Assembly (NCBI GenBank): GCA_937922795.1
Contig: CALAJK010000010.1
Coordinates: 62,001-126,000, forward strand
Direction: 5' to 3'
DNA: 64,000 nt
Source: an uncultured Anaerolineae bacterium
GTDB lineage: Bacteria > Chloroflexota > Anaerolineae > Aggregatilineales > Phototrophicaceae
The position numbers were made by a program, and so were the translations under genes. The notes under the pieces are model-generated. The model had not been told where the DNA came from. It saw only the letters and a program-made list of their open reading frames with translations, and ran no database searches. Each line of letters starts with the position of its first letter. Positions within the stretch are counted from its first letter, which is position 1. This document shows, in pieces, positions 44,361-53,460 of this stretch.

Positions 44361-45456
44361 ATGCCCACTGGGCAGAAACAGGCGAACATGACCGAAATCC
44401 CGATCCCACTTGATGCGGCGGTTGACTTCCTGATTGAACTGCTGAACACGCCCAGCCCGACCGGCTACCGGCTACCATGCCGAAGCCGCGGCCGTCGTCC
44501 GGCGCGCGTTCGAGGCGCTGGCCGCGCCCGGCCTGGAAGCCGCGATCACGGCCAAGGGCGCGCTGCTGCTGACCTGGCGCGGGGACGCGGACGATGCACC
44601 GCGCGGCCTGACCGCTCATCTCGACACGCTGGGGCTGATGGTGAAGGAGATCAAACCGAGCGGGCGGCTGAAAGCCACGCCGCTGGGGGGCATCATGTGG
44701 GGCGGCATTGAGATGGAAGGCGTCACCGTGCGCGCCCAGGACGGCCGGCGCTACCGGGGGACGGTGGTGCCCGCCAACCCCAGCGTGCACGTCAACCGCA
44801 ACATCGCCACCGCCGAGCGCAGCGCCGACACCATGGAAATCCGGCTGGACGCCCGCACGACCAGCGCCGCCGAGACGCGGGCGCTGGGCATTGAGGTGGG
44901 CGACTTCATCTTCATTGATCCGCGCGTCGAAACCGGCGAAGCGGGCTTCATCCGTGGGCGCTTCCTGGACGACAAGGCCGGCGTCGCCTGCATCTACGGC
45001 GCCTTCCGGGCGCTCGCCGAGGCTGGGCTGTGGCCGGCGCAGGATACGGCCATCCTGATCGCCAACTATGAGGAAGTCGGGCACGGCGGGGCGGCCGGCT
45101 GGCCGTTCCCGCTGCGCGAGCTGGTGGCGGTGGACATGGGCGCGATCGGCGACGGCCAGAACTCCGACGAGTTCTCGGCCAGCATCTGCATCAAGGACGG
45201 CGGCGGGCCGTACCACTTCGACCTCACCCAGAAACTGCGCCGCCTGGCCGAAGCGCACGGCATCGCCTACCGCCCCGACATCTACCTGTACTACTCGTCG
45301 GACGGCACGGCCTACTGGCGGGCGGGCGGGGCTGCCCAAGTGGCGCTGGTCGGGCCGGGCGTAGACTGTTCCCACAGCTATGAACGCACCCACCGCGAGG
45401 CGCTGCTGCACACGATGCACCTGCTGGCGCGCTATCTGGCCGACGCGGGCGAATAG
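44361..45456 (+). pseudogene. M42-family aminopeptidase disrupted by a 7-bp tandem duplication
   Basis: Two overlapping frames together encode one M42 metallopeptidase. The N-terminal frame reads VDFLIELLNTPSPTGY and then shifts. The second frame continues GYHAEAAAVVRRAFEALA, then RGLTAHLDTLGLMVKEI, and runs to 45456. The break is a perfect tandem copy of CGGCTAC at 44462-44468 and 44469-44475; deleting one copy restores a 362-aa protein. Metal ligands and catalytic residues are all present in the rest (TAHLDTLG, GRFLDDKAG, NYEEVGHGG, VDMGAIGDG, DCSHSYERTH), so the lesion looks recent or is an assembly error. The start may be ATG 44388. Confidence 0.85.
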
Positions 45457-45471
45457 CCGCCGGGCGCAGAA

Positions 45472-46263
45472 ATGGACTCAGCCATGCTGTTAGCAGTGGA
45501 CATCGGCAACACCAACATCCATTTCGGGCTGTGGCAGCACGGCTCCTGGCGGCTGTCCTGGCGGGCGCGCACCGTGGCCAACAAGATGCCGGACGAGTAC
45601 GCCGTGCTGCTGAAGAACTTCCTCAGCAGCGCCGACCTGGGCTACCGGGCGATCACCGACGTGGTCATCTCCAGCGTCGTGCCGCCGCTGACGCCGGCCT
45701 TCGTCGAGCTGTTCCAGCGTTACACCCAGCTTGAACCGCTGGTGGTGACAGCCAGCACGCCGGCCGGCGTGAAGATCGCCATTGACCAGCCGGAACAGGC
45801 CGGCGCGGATCGCATCGTCAACGCGGCGGCGGTGGTGGCGCTGTACGGCCCGCCGGCCATCGTGATCGACTTCGGCACTGCCACCACCTTCGACGTCATC
45901 ACCGGCGGCGGCGCCTACGCCGGCGGCGCCATCGCGCCCGGCATCGGCATCGCCCATGACGCGCTGGTCAGCCGCACCGCCCGGCTGCACAAAGTTGACC
46001 TGGAGCCGCCCCCCAGCCCGATCGGCGCCAACACCATCCACGCCATGCAGTCCGGCATCTTCTGGGGCTACGTGGCGCTGATCGAGGGCATGGTGGCGCG
46101 CCTCAAGGCGGCCATGGACGAGCCCCAGCCCATCAAGGTGATCGCCACCGGCGGGCTGGCGCCGCTGTTCCACCGCCACACGGCGGTGATCGATACGCTG
46201 GCTCCGGAGCTGACGCTGGACGGCCTGCGCATCATCTACGAGCTGAACCGGCGCGGGCCGTGA
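45472..46263 (+). CDS. coaX: Type III pantothenate kinase (CoaX)
   Basis: CoaX phosphorylates pantothenate in the first step of coenzyme A synthesis and is not inhibited by CoA. The 263-aa product has the ASKHA-fold signatures: LLAVDIGNTNIHFGLW, EQAGADRIVNAAAVVALYG, IVIDFGTATTFDVI, GGAIAPGIGIAHDAL and KVIATGGLAPLF. The family usually begins at MLLAVDIG, so ATG 45484 is an equally good start. It follows the M42 gene by 15 nt. Confidence 0.95.
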   Translation: MDSAMLLAVDIGNTNIHFGLWQHGSWRLSWRARTVANKMPDEYAVLLKNFLSSADLGYRAITDVVISSVVPPLTPAFVELFQRYTQLEPLVVTASTPAGVKIAIDQPEQAGADRIVNAAAVVALYGPPAIVIDFGTATTFDVITGGGAYAGGAIAPGIGIAHDALVSRTARLHKVDLEPPPSPIGANTIHAMQSGIFWGYVALIEGMVARLKAAMDEPQPIKVIATGGLAPLFHRHTAVIDTLAPELTLDGLRIIYELNRRGP

Positions 46264-46323
46264 GACGCCCCGCCGGACAGAACGCCCGCCCGATCCATCC
46301 CATCGCCGCGCCGCCCGCGCCGG

Positions 46324-47406
46324 TCAGCCGCCGGACAGCGTCCGGGGCTGGGCGGTGGACTGGCGCACCTGGAGCGTGGGCGTAAACCGCATCATGCTGG
46401 CGTCGGAGACCGGCGGGCGCTGCGCCACCTGTTCCAGCAGCGAATCGATCGCCTGGTGGCTGAGCAGGTCGATCGGCTGGCGAATGGTCGTCAGGCCGGG
46501 ATGCATGAACTTGGCCATCTCGATGTCGTCGAAGCCAGTGATGGACAGATCTTCCGGCACGCGCAAGCCGTGCTGCAGCGCCGCTTTCATCGCGCCCAGC
46601 GCGATCACATCGTCGGCGGCCATGAGCGCCGTCGGCAGATCCCCCTGCGCGATCAGGTCGGTCATCGCTTGGTAACCGCCGGCCAGGCCGTCCACCGCCT
46701 CGCGTATCCAGGCCGGCCGCACCTCCAGGCCTCGCTCCGCCATGCACGCCAGAAACGCTTCGCGGCGTTCGCTGATATCGCCGATCAAGCCGCCGTCCAG
46801 GTAGCCGATATGGCGGTGACCAAGCCCGTACAGGTGATCGAACAGGATGCGGACGCCGGCGGCGTTATCGGTGTTGATCGTGAACAGCGTCTGCGAGGAA
46901 CGCCCCCGGCACAGGCCGACGGCCGCGGTGACGTTTTCCAAGATCGCCCCCAGGATGAGCTCATCATGGGTCAGATCGCCCAGGACGATCATGCCGTCCA
47001 CATGGCGCGTATCCAGAACGCTGGAGACGGTGAGCGCCTGGTCAGGGTCGCCGTGGGCGTAGCCCAAGACGATCTGGTAGCCTCGGCTGCGAGCATTGTT
47101 GGACAGCTCCTGGATCAGCGAGGCGAAAAACGGGTCAGCGATCTCATGGACGATCAGGCCGATCAAGCCGGATGACCCGCCGCGCAGCGCCTTGGCGATC
47201 GGGCTGGGCGTGTACCCCAGTTCCTGAGCCACCTGGCGCACGCGCCGGCGCGTCTCCTCGCTGATGAACTCGCTGCGCGTCCCGTTGTTCAGCACGCGCG
47301 ACACCGTGCTGGGGGAGACGCCCACGATGCGCGCCACGTCGCGCACCGTCACACGCGCGCGGCCGGCGGTGGAGCTGCGGGAACTGCGCTTCGGGCTGTT
47401 TGCCAT
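46324..47406 (-). CDS. LacI-family transcriptional regulator
   Basis: The 360-aa regulator has an N-terminal basic extension, the LacI HTH and hinge (TVRDVARIVGVSPSTVSRVL, RVRQVAQELGYTPSPIAKAL) and a periplasmic-binding-like sensor domain (GLIGLIVHEIADPFFASLIQ, GYQIVLGYAHGDPDQAL, ALMAADDVIALGAMKAALQ, ISITGFDDIEMAKFMHPGLT-type ending). It lies just downstream of the sugar-processing cluster on the same strand and is its likely regulator. Two palindromic sites flank its promoter region. Confidence 0.92.
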   Translation of the reverse strand: MANSPKRSSRSSTAGRARVTVRDVARIVGVSPSTVSRVLNNGTRSEFISEETRRRVRQVAQELGYTPSPIAKALRGGSSGLIGLIVHEIADPFFASLIQELSNNARSRGYQIVLGYAHGDPDQALTVSSVLDTRHVDGMIVLGDLTHDELILGAILENVTAAVGLCRGRSSQTLFTINTDNAAGVRILFDHLYGLGHRHIGYLDGGLIGDISERREAFLACMAERGLEVRPAWIREAVDGLAGGYQAMTDLIAQGDLPTALMAADDVIALGAMKAALQHGLRVPEDLSITGFDDIEMAKFMHPGLTTIRQPIDLLSHQAIDSLLEQVAQRPPVSDASMMRFTPTLQVRQSTAQPRTLSGG

Positions 47407-47430
47407 CTCGCCAACGCTTCCCTACGATCG

Positions 47431-47443
47431 GAGGTCAAACCTC
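47431..47443. promoter_or_regulatory. Palindrome 1 upstream of the LacI gene
   Basis: GAGGTCAAACCTC is a 13-nt perfect inverted repeat 25-37 nt before the LacI start. Its core GGTCAAACC is repeated in inverted orientation at 47541-47549. Confidence 0.4.
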
Positions 47444-47538
47444 AGTTTATCAGACGCCCCGGCAAATCTCATCCCTCAACTGCCGCTTTACCGGGTGCGG
47501 GAGCGGCGCGCCGGGCGGCGCGAGGCGGGGTGAAAACC

Positions 47539-47550
47539 GGGGTTTGACCC
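47539..47550. promoter_or_regulatory. Palindrome 2 upstream of the LacI gene
   Basis: GGGTTTGACCC at 47540-47550 is an inverted repeat. Its GGTTTGACC is the reverse complement of the core of palindrome 1, 108 nt away. It lies just after the NagB-like stop. Confidence 0.4.
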
Positions 47551-47569
47551 TCTAACCGGCGATCACGCC

Positions 47570-48499
47570 CTAGTGCATCTCGGCCTGCACCGTGCCGATG
47601 CCGCGCCGGTAGAAGTGAAAGTGCACGTTGGGATGGTCGGCCAGCAGCGACATCGGCACAGCCGTATCCACGATGCGCTTAGAGATCATCAGCGTGGTCA
47701 GCCGCAGACCGAACGGGTTGTCGTGCGCGCCGGCGTGCCAGATCGAGACTTTCTCCGCCTTCCAGGTTTCATGCGGCCCGACTGTGGCCGCCTGGATGGG
47801 CACGGCCGCCACATAGCCCCCGCCCGAGGTGCGCGCGTTCTGGATCACCGTCATCGGGTGCAGGTCTACCACGCGCGTCTTGAGCGCCCGGTAGACTTCC
47901 GGCGGCGGCGGCGCATCCTCATAGGGCGGGATGCGGCGCGGCGGGTCGTTGAAAGCCCAGTGCTTCACTTCGCCCTGGCCGCCCTGCATGACCACGCACC
48001 GAACCTGATCAAAGCTGCGGCTGTAGGCTTCCAGGTCGCCGGTGGGAAAGTGCAGGTTGGCCGCGGGCATCCGCAGCGCCGGGTCAATCCGATTGAAACA
48101 CAATTCCATATCCGCTCTGGCAAAGGATAGGGGGTGGGTGATCGGCACGGGCTGTCCATTCTCTACCCATTCATCCATGCCCCAGAAGTGGGCGTCGTGC
48201 AGCTTGAGCCCCAGCGCGTTGACGATGCGCGCGACCAGCGGCAGTTGTTCGGTCGGGCCGATCGGGCCGCAGATACCCGCCGGGCGGTCGGGCGTGGCCT
48301 GCCGCCAGGCGTCTATGTACTCCAGCGCTTCGGCCAGATAGAACTCCTCCAGCGTATCGTAGAATGACACCTGGAAACCCGGCCGCGCTAACTGCAGCAG
48401 ATCATCGGCCTCCAGCCGGGCTGCGTCTTCTAAGATTTCTGGGTCGAGCGTCGTGTAATCCCACCACGCCGGCGCCACTTTGCTGATCGGTCGAGTCAC
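47570..48499 (-). CDS. Glucosamine-6-phosphate deaminase-like protein (NagB family)
   Basis: The 309-aa product has the NagB/6-phosphogluconolactonase fold: [20 protein letters not shown] (phosphate loop region), [20 protein letters not shown] with the Asp-Glu pair, [17 protein letters not shown], and the C-terminal [20 protein letters not shown] and [14 protein letters not shown]. It diverges from canonical NagB, so the substrate may be another amino-sugar phosphate. The start is a GTG with GGGGAGGG 4 nt upstream. The PIG-L deacetylase gene precedes it, which fits deacetylation followed by deamination. Confidence 0.8.
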   Translation of the reverse strand: MTRPISKVAPAWWDYTTLDPEILEDAARLEADDLLQLARPGFQVSFYDTLEEFYLAEALEYIDAWRQATPDRPAGICGPIGPTEQLPLVARIVNALGLKLHDAHFWGMDEWVENGQPVPITHPLSFARADMELCFNRIDPALRMPAANLHFPTGDLEAYSRSFDQVRCVVMQGGQGEVKHWAFNDPPRRIPPYEDAPPPPEVYRALKTRVVDLHPMTVIQNARTSGGGYVAAVPIQAATVGPHETWKAEKVSIWHAGAHDNPFGLRLTTLMISKRIVDTAVPMSLLADHPNVHFHFYRRGIGTVQAEMH

Positions 48500-48565
48500 A
48501 ATACCCTCCCCATCGGTGTTAGGCGGCTCAAGCCGCAGCGAATAGGCTCATCTAGGCTGAAGGCT

Positions 48566-49351
48566 TCAGCTCGCCGCTGCTGAACAGTACCGGTCGCCCA
48601 GGGCAGCGCGCAGGGGATCAGCCTCGCGTGAGGCGAAACCCAGGTGCAGATGACGCCGCCAGCCTTCAGCATACTCAAAGCGTCCGGAACGCCGGCCAAC
48701 GATGCGGCCAGCGTTTTCCATCTCTACCAGATACGAGTCCATGCCCTGGCTGGCGTCCAGCCATTCCTTCTGAGAGCGGTGCTTCGCCAGCAGGGAGCGT
48801 TTGCGCGCCAGCGTCGAGCTGATGTCGACGTAGAACTCTGGCTGAACCGGCTGGCGCAGCCCGTCTTCCAGGCCGTGCGGCATGGCGTGATAGATGACCG
48901 TCTCGCCGGTCCAGATCGGCTCGGGCGGGCGGGTGGCGAAGTTCGGCATCCCGCGCGCGAACGCGCCGGTCACCACCAGCCGGCAGGTGTTCATATGGTC
49001 TTCCATGTAGTCCTGCGGCGGATGCGTGAGGATGATATCCGGCTTGACCCGCCGAATGACGGCTGCCACGCGGGCGATCATCTCCGCCGTGTAGAAGATG
49101 CACAGGTCATCCACCACCGGCGGGTAGATGGCTGCCCCGGCCTCGCGCGCCGAGTCCTGCGCTTCCTGCCAGCGCATACGGATGATCTGGTCGTAGCTGT
49201 AGACCATCGTCCCGCAGCAGCCATTGGCCAGGTTCCACATGTGGATGTCGGCGCCGGCATCCTTGAGCAGCAGCAGCGTGCCGGCCATGTGGAACTCGAT
49301 ATCATCCGGGTGGGCGCCGACGGCCAGCGCCGTCAGTTTAGGGGCGCTCAT
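48566..49351 (-). CDS. PIG-L family deacetylase
   Basis: The 261-aa product has the zinc-site motif of the PIG-L/LmbE superfamily, LTALAVGAHPDDIEFHMAGT (His-x-Asp-Asp), and the third metal ligand in HPPQDYMEDHMNTCRLV. Members remove acetyl groups from N-acetylglucosaminyl or related moieties. Next to a NagB-like deaminase it likely deacetylates an amino sugar during catabolism. It shares the strand with the neighbouring Gfo/Idh and isomerase genes. Confidence 0.9.
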   Translation of the reverse strand: MSAPKLTALAVGAHPDDIEFHMAGTLLLLKDAGADIHMWNLANGCCGTMVYSYDQIIRMRWQEAQDSAREAGAAIYPPVVDDLCIFYTAEMIARVAAVIRRVKPDIILTHPPQDYMEDHMNTCRLVVTGAFARGMPNFATRPPEPIWTGETVIYHAMPHGLEDGLRQPVQPEFYVDISSTLARKRSLLAKHRSQKEWLDASQGMDSYLVEMENAGRIVGRRSGRFEYAEGWRRHLHLGFASREADPLRAALGDRYCSAAAS

Positions 49352-49397
49352 CAGGCGTCGCTCCCGCGTTCCAGGGGCCGCAGCAGCCCGAATCCGA

Positions 49398-50387
49398 TCA
49401 CAACGGAACTACCGCGCCGGTTTCGAGCGAACGCCGCGCAGCATTGGCCAAATGCACGGCCAGCCGCGCCTGTTCGGGCGTGCCCAGACTCGGCGCGCGG
49501 CGGCTGCGCACACAGTCCACGAAGTACGCGATCTGCCGCTCGTAAGCATCCCCGGCCTCGACTTCCGGCACGTAGGCGCGCCCTGGCTCGTAGATCACCA
49601 GCCGGCTGCCGCCGCCCTGTTCGATGCTGGCGCCGCCCGCGCGGAACAGGAACTCGCCCACCCCGCGCTCACACTGAATCTTCAAGCTGCACGTGAACGG
49701 ATATTCCGCGGGTAGGAATTCGCTGCCATCGATCGTACCCTGGGCGTCGCCGTAGTCCACAATGGCATGCACATCGTTCCACAGGCCCGGCGCGGCCTGA
49801 TGCCCGCGCGCGTAGACGGTCTTCGGGCTGCCGAACACCCAGTTCAGGGCATCGAAGTCGTGGACGACCAGATCGAGCACGGCGCCGCCGCTCAAAGCCG
49901 GATCTTTAAACCAGTCAGCCCACCCCGGCGGCGCCGACAGGCGCGAGGCCACGGCCGACAGCGGCCGCCCCAGAGCGCCGCTGTGCACAATTTCCACCAG
50001 CTTCACGTACTCCGGCCAGAACCGCAGCACATGGGCGATCATCAAGATGCCGCTGCTGGCGCGGTGCGCGTCCATGATCGCGTCGCAGTCGGCGACTGTC
50101 AGACCAAACGGCTTTTCCAGCAGCACATGTTTGCCGGCTTTCAGCGCGGCGATGGCGAACTGCGGGTGCAGGTGCGTGGGCAGCGTGATGCTGACCGCAT
50201 CCAGGCTGGGATCTTCGACGATCTCCCAATCGTTGGCCGTGGCCCGCGCCCCGACTTCCTGCGCCAGCCGGCTGGCCTTGTCCAGCGAGCGCGACGACAC
50301 GACCGCCACCTGCACGTCGGGCATCTTGGCGAAGGCGCGCGCATGGGTGCTTCCCATGAAGCCAGCGCCCAAAATTCCTATCTTCAT
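49398..50387 (-). CDS. Gfo/Idh/MocA-family oxidoreductase
   Basis: The 329-aa NAD(P)-dependent dehydrogenase begins KIGILGAGFMGSTHARAFAK with the Rossmann Gly motif, followed by VSITLPTHLHPQFAIAALKA, KHVLLEKPFGLTVADCDAIM (the EKP catalytic-Lys motif) and GGAVLDLVVHDFDALNWVFG with the active-site Asp/His region. It likely oxidises a sugar, inositol or related polyol. It is 28 nt downstream of the isomerase gene, forming a typical isomerase-dehydrogenase pair. Confidence 0.92.
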   Translation of the reverse strand: MKIGILGAGFMGSTHARAFAKMPDVQVAVVSSRSLDKASRLAQEVGARATANDWEIVEDPSLDAVSITLPTHLHPQFAIAALKAGKHVLLEKPFGLTVADCDAIMDAHRASSGILMIAHVLRFWPEYVKLVEIVHSGALGRPLSAVASRLSAPPGWADWFKDPALSGGAVLDLVVHDFDALNWVFGSPKTVYARGHQAAPGLWNDVHAIVDYGDAQGTIDGSEFLPAEYPFTCSLKIQCERGVGEFLFRAGGASIEQGGGSRLVIYEPGRAYVPEVEAGDAYERQIAYFVDCVRSRRAPSLGTPEQARLAVHLANAARRSLETGAVVPL

Positions 50388-50415
50388 GTCACCCTCTTTC
50401 GGTGCGGCTGAGTGT

Positions 50416-51225
50416 TTACGACAGTCCCAGCGAGACCAGGTGCTGGTAGGCGCTCTTCATGGCGCGGTTGACTTCGGCGACCGGCGGCCAGGGGTCGCCC
50501 GTGAACTCGATCTCCACGCTCAGCGGGCCGGTGTAGCCGCCCTCTTCCATGATGGCCAGCACCCGCTTGAAGTCAATCTGTCCCTCGCCCACGGCTGGGA
50601 AATTCCAGTCGCGCGCCCCGCCGATGTGATCTTTCAGGTGGCAGTGCACCATGTAAGGGATCGCCAGCGGCAGATCATCCACTGCCAGCGCGCCGCTGTA
50701 GAAAGTCACATTGGCGGTGTCGTAGTTGATGCCCACGTTCTTGCGATTGATCTTGTTGATGACCGGGATCGCATTCTTGGCTGAGTTGGTGATCTCGCCG
50801 TGGATCTCGATGCCCACTTGAACATCCAGCTCGGCGGCGCGATCCGCCAGCTTGAAGATGTTGCTCATGAAGGCGGCTTCGTCTTCCTGCTCGCTGTAGT
50901 GCCCGCCGATGGCCGTATTCATGATGCCGATGCCCATGCGGTCGCACAGGTCGAGCGCCATCAGCCCCAGCTTCAGCCCGGCGGCGGTGGTCAAATCAGA
51001 ATGGCCGCTCAAGCTCACCGGGATCAGCCCCAGCGTGTTCAGCATCCGTTGGATACGGCTCAGCGTCCGGGCGTCGGCGTCCAGCGGGACGTGTTCCGTC
51101 CAGCCGTGCACGGCGCTCAGCTCGACGTAGCGGTAGCCGGCGGCGGCGATGCCCTCCAGCGCTTCTTCCAGGCTGTGCGTATGGTAGCTGTTGGTGTGTC
51201 CAGCCAAACGATTCTTCAACGCCAT
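50416..51225 (-). CDS. Sugar phosphate isomerase/epimerase (AP-endonuclease-2 TIM barrel)
   Basis: The 269-aa product has the xylose-isomerase-like TIM-barrel pattern: YRYVELSAVHGWTEHVPLD, LIPVSLSGHSDLTTAAG, DVQVGIEIHGEITNSAKNAI (metal Glu), NVGINYDTANVTFYSG (metal Asp), VHCHLKDHIGG (His), and VEIEFTGDPWPP (second Glu). This is the set used by D-tagatose 3-epimerase, IolE/IolI and related enzymes. A GGAGGAG-type ribosome site precedes the ATG. It precedes the oxidoreductase gene and follows the transporter genes. Confidence 0.88.
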   Translation of the reverse strand: MALKNRLAGHTNSYHTHSLEEALEGIAAAGYRYVELSAVHGWTEHVPLDADARTLSRIQRMLNTLGLIPVSLSGHSDLTTAAGLKLGLMALDLCDRMGIGIMNTAIGGHYSEQEDEAAFMSNIFKLADRAAELDVQVGIEIHGEITNSAKNAIPVINKINRKNVGINYDTANVTFYSGALAVDDLPLAIPYMVHCHLKDHIGGARDWNFPAVGEGQIDFKRVLAIMEEGGYTGPLSVEIEFTGDPWPPVAEVNRAMKSAYQHLVSLGLS

Positions 51226-51312
51226 GACTAAACTCCTCCTCTCAAAAAGCTTATCTTGTGGAGGCCGGGCAGCAGCTCGAAGCCCCGCCCGGCCCAGAGC
51301 AGCCGGCTGCTG

Positions 51313-52458
51313 CTACTCGACCGGCCCTTGCAGTTCCAAACTTGCCCATTCCTCAGACAGCTCAAAGGCGGCCGCATCTGCCGCCACGCGCTCTTTGTCA
51401 AAGGCGTTGAACAGTTCGAGCAGATCGTTGGACACCACCTCTTCGGCCAGCAACCGGCGGGTCGTCTGTCCCAGGTCATACAGACGATCCAGGTAGCTCT
51501 GCCAGTTGTCCATGTCGGAGTAGCCATAGCCCAGCCCGGCCGCATGCGTCTGGTTGTATAGGTACATGAGCTGGCGCATGGACTCCAGCGCCAGTTCGGG
51601 GGTCATCTGTTCGCGGACGGCGGCGAACTGCGCGTAGGTGATCTGGCCGGCGGCCTGCGGGTTCAGGCGGCCAAATTCCAGCCCCATCGCCACGCCGCGC
51701 AGGAAGCAGGCCATGACGGCGCGCTTCTCCGGGTCTTTGAGGTCAGCGGCACGAATGGCATAGCCGTTGGACGGGTCCTTCGAGAATTCGCTGCCGATCA
51801 GGTGGCGGAAGTTATAGCCGATAGCGTCCCACTGAGCGCGCAGGCCCTCCCAGCTCAGCGCGGCATCTGCCTGACCCTGCTGCACGAGCTGGCCCCACTG
51901 ACCGCTGCCCACATAGGTGATCGAGTTGATGTCAATGCCCTGTTCGGCCAAGATGGGATCGACAATGTTCCTGCCGCTGACGTCCCACAGGGCGATGGTT
52001 TTGCCCTCAAGGTCTTTGACCGACTGGATGTCGCTGTCCGCACGCACCGAGAAGTTGAACACCTGACCGGGAGCCATTTCAAACGCGATCACCACCGGGA
52101 TGCCAGCATCCACCGCCGCCGACAGCACGCCCGGCGAGGGGTAGCCTACATCCGCCTGACCTTCGGTCAGCAGCGCTAAGGTGGTCGGACCGCCGGATAC
52201 GCCCGGCTGGAGCTCGACTTCCAGCCCTAACTCTTCGAAGTAACCCAGCTCCTTGGCCACCCACAGCGGGTAATCATCCATCACTTCCAGCGTCCCGCGC
52301 GGCGAGATCCACACGACTTTGGCTCCATCCACCGGACAGGGATCGGCTTCCGACTGCGCCAGCGCCGGCGCGACCGCCGCGCTCACCAGCGCCAGCACGC
52401 CCATCAGCAGCAGTGCCAACCGCAGCCCAGCGCCCCATTGACGAGATCGACGAGTCAT
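51313..52458 (-). CDS. ABC transporter substrate-binding protein (SsuA/TauA/NMT1 type)
   Basis: The 381-aa secreted protein has a signal peptide (LALLLMGVLALVSAAVAPALA) and a strong AGGAGG site 8-10 nt before ATG 52458. The mature part follows the NMT1-like layout: PLWVAKELGYFEELGLEVEL, ALLTEGQADVGYPSPGVLSA, VKDLEGKTIALWDVSGR, GSGQWGQLVQQGQADAALSW. This fold binds taurine, sulfonates, nitrate, thiamine precursors and similar small ligands. The ligand here is unknown, but the neighbours point to a carbohydrate-derived or mixed compound. It is followed on the same strand by the isomerase and dehydrogenase genes. Confidence 0.88.
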   Translation of the reverse strand: MTRRSRQWGAGLRLALLLMGVLALVSAAVAPALAQSEADPCPVDGAKVVWISPRGTLEVMDDYPLWVAKELGYFEELGLEVELQPGVSGGPTTLALLTEGQADVGYPSPGVLSAAVDAGIPVVIAFEMAPGQVFNFSVRADSDIQSVKDLEGKTIALWDVSGRNIVDPILAEQGIDINSITYVGSGQWGQLVQQGQADAALSWEGLRAQWDAIGYNFRHLIGSEFSKDPSNGYAIRAADLKDPEKRAVMACFLRGVAMGLEFGRLNPQAAGQITYAQFAAVREQMTPELALESMRQLMYLYNQTHAAGLGYGYSDMDNWQSYLDRLYDLGQTTRRLLAEEVVSNDLLELFNAFDKERVAADAAAFELSEEWASLELQGPVE

Positions 52459-52591
52459 AGTTGTTACCTCCTCCAAAGAACCTCATTCACGAAAAGAACT
52501 ACCAACTGCCACTGTCTGGCGCCGCAGCCGGCGCGGGCTGCACACCCCGCGCGCCGGCTGAGAGAACCCGTGTGTGCCTGAACGCGCCGGC

Positions 52592-53446
52592 TCAGGCCTC
52601 CCAACTGGCCCATTTCTTGCCGATCAGGAAGAAGATGACGTACATGGTGATGCCGATCGTGGCGATGATCAGGATGGTGGCGAAGAACGCTTCCATACGG
52701 GCCAGCGACGAGTAGTACACCAGCCGGCTGCCCAGCCCGACGCCGCCGCCGACCATCTCCGCGCCGACCGCCGTCAGCAGCCCGAAGATGCCGCCGACCA
52801 TCAGGCCGACGATGATCATGGGCAGGGCGATGGGGAAACGGATCTTGTAGAAGATTTGCAGGGTGTTGGCGCCGTAAGAGCGCGCCAGGGCGATCTTGGC
52901 CAGGTCGGTGCGGCGGAAACCGGTCGCCGAGTTGATCATCACCATCGGCCCGACCGCCAGCGCCACCGCCACGATGCGCGGCTCCAGCCCGAAGCCCAAC
53001 CGCAGCACCAGCAGCGGCACCAGCGCCAGCATGGGGGTGGTCACCAGCAGGATGATATAGGGCGTGATGATCTTCTCAACCAGCGGCGCCTGGGTGACGA
53101 CGCCAGCCAGCAGAATGCCGATGGTGGCGCCGATGAGGTAGCCGCCCACCAGTTCCTGAAGCGTGACCCCGATGTGCGGCAGCAGCGTCTCGAAGTTGTT
53201 CACCAGCGCGTTGAAGATGCCGCTGGGGGCTGGCAGCACGTAGTTCGGCACCTGGAAGGCGCGGATGAGGATTTCGATGGTGGTGACCACCACCACCGCC
53301 ACCCCGACGATGATCAGGAATTCGCGCCGGTTGCGGGCTGTGGGCACATGGGTCAGCGCCGTCCAGTCGATGAACCCCTCATCCTGGGGTTTCACGTCCG
53401 TATCTTTGCGGAACTCCGGTATCTTCTCAAGCAGTTCATCAGCCAT
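52592..53446 (-). CDS. ABC transporter permease (SsuC/TauC type)
   Basis: The 284-aa product has a 48-residue cytoplasmic N-terminus (ADELLEKIPEFRKDTDVK) and about six membrane segments with the BPD_transp_1 motif in the loop FRRTDLAKIALARSYGANTL, followed by FYKIRFPIALPMIIVGL. This EAA-type loop contacts the ATPase. ATG 53446 is chosen because upstream residues read antisense through the ATPase gene. It is 14 nt downstream of the ATPase stop and upstream of the substrate-binding gene. Confidence 0.9.
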   Translation of the reverse strand: MADELLEKIPEFRKDTDVKPQDEGFIDWTALTHVPTARNRREFLIIVGVAVVVVTTIEILIRAFQVPNYVLPAPSGIFNALVNNFETLLPHIGVTLQELVGGYLIGATIGILLAGVVTQAPLVEKIITPYIILLVTTPMLALVPLLVLRLGFGLEPRIVAVALAVGPMVMINSATGFRRTDLAKIALARSYGANTLQIFYKIRFPIALPMIIVGLMVGGIFGLLTAVGAEMVGGGVGLGSRLVYYSSLARMEAFFATILIIATIGITMYVIFFLIGKKWASWEA

Positions 53447-53460
53447 GGCGGCGCTCCATC

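Noticed and set aside
48523-48536. GCGGCT-CA-AGCCGC palindrome between the PIG-L and NagB-like genes
   Set aside because: Short, GC-only and inside an operon; likely chance, with no second copy noticed.
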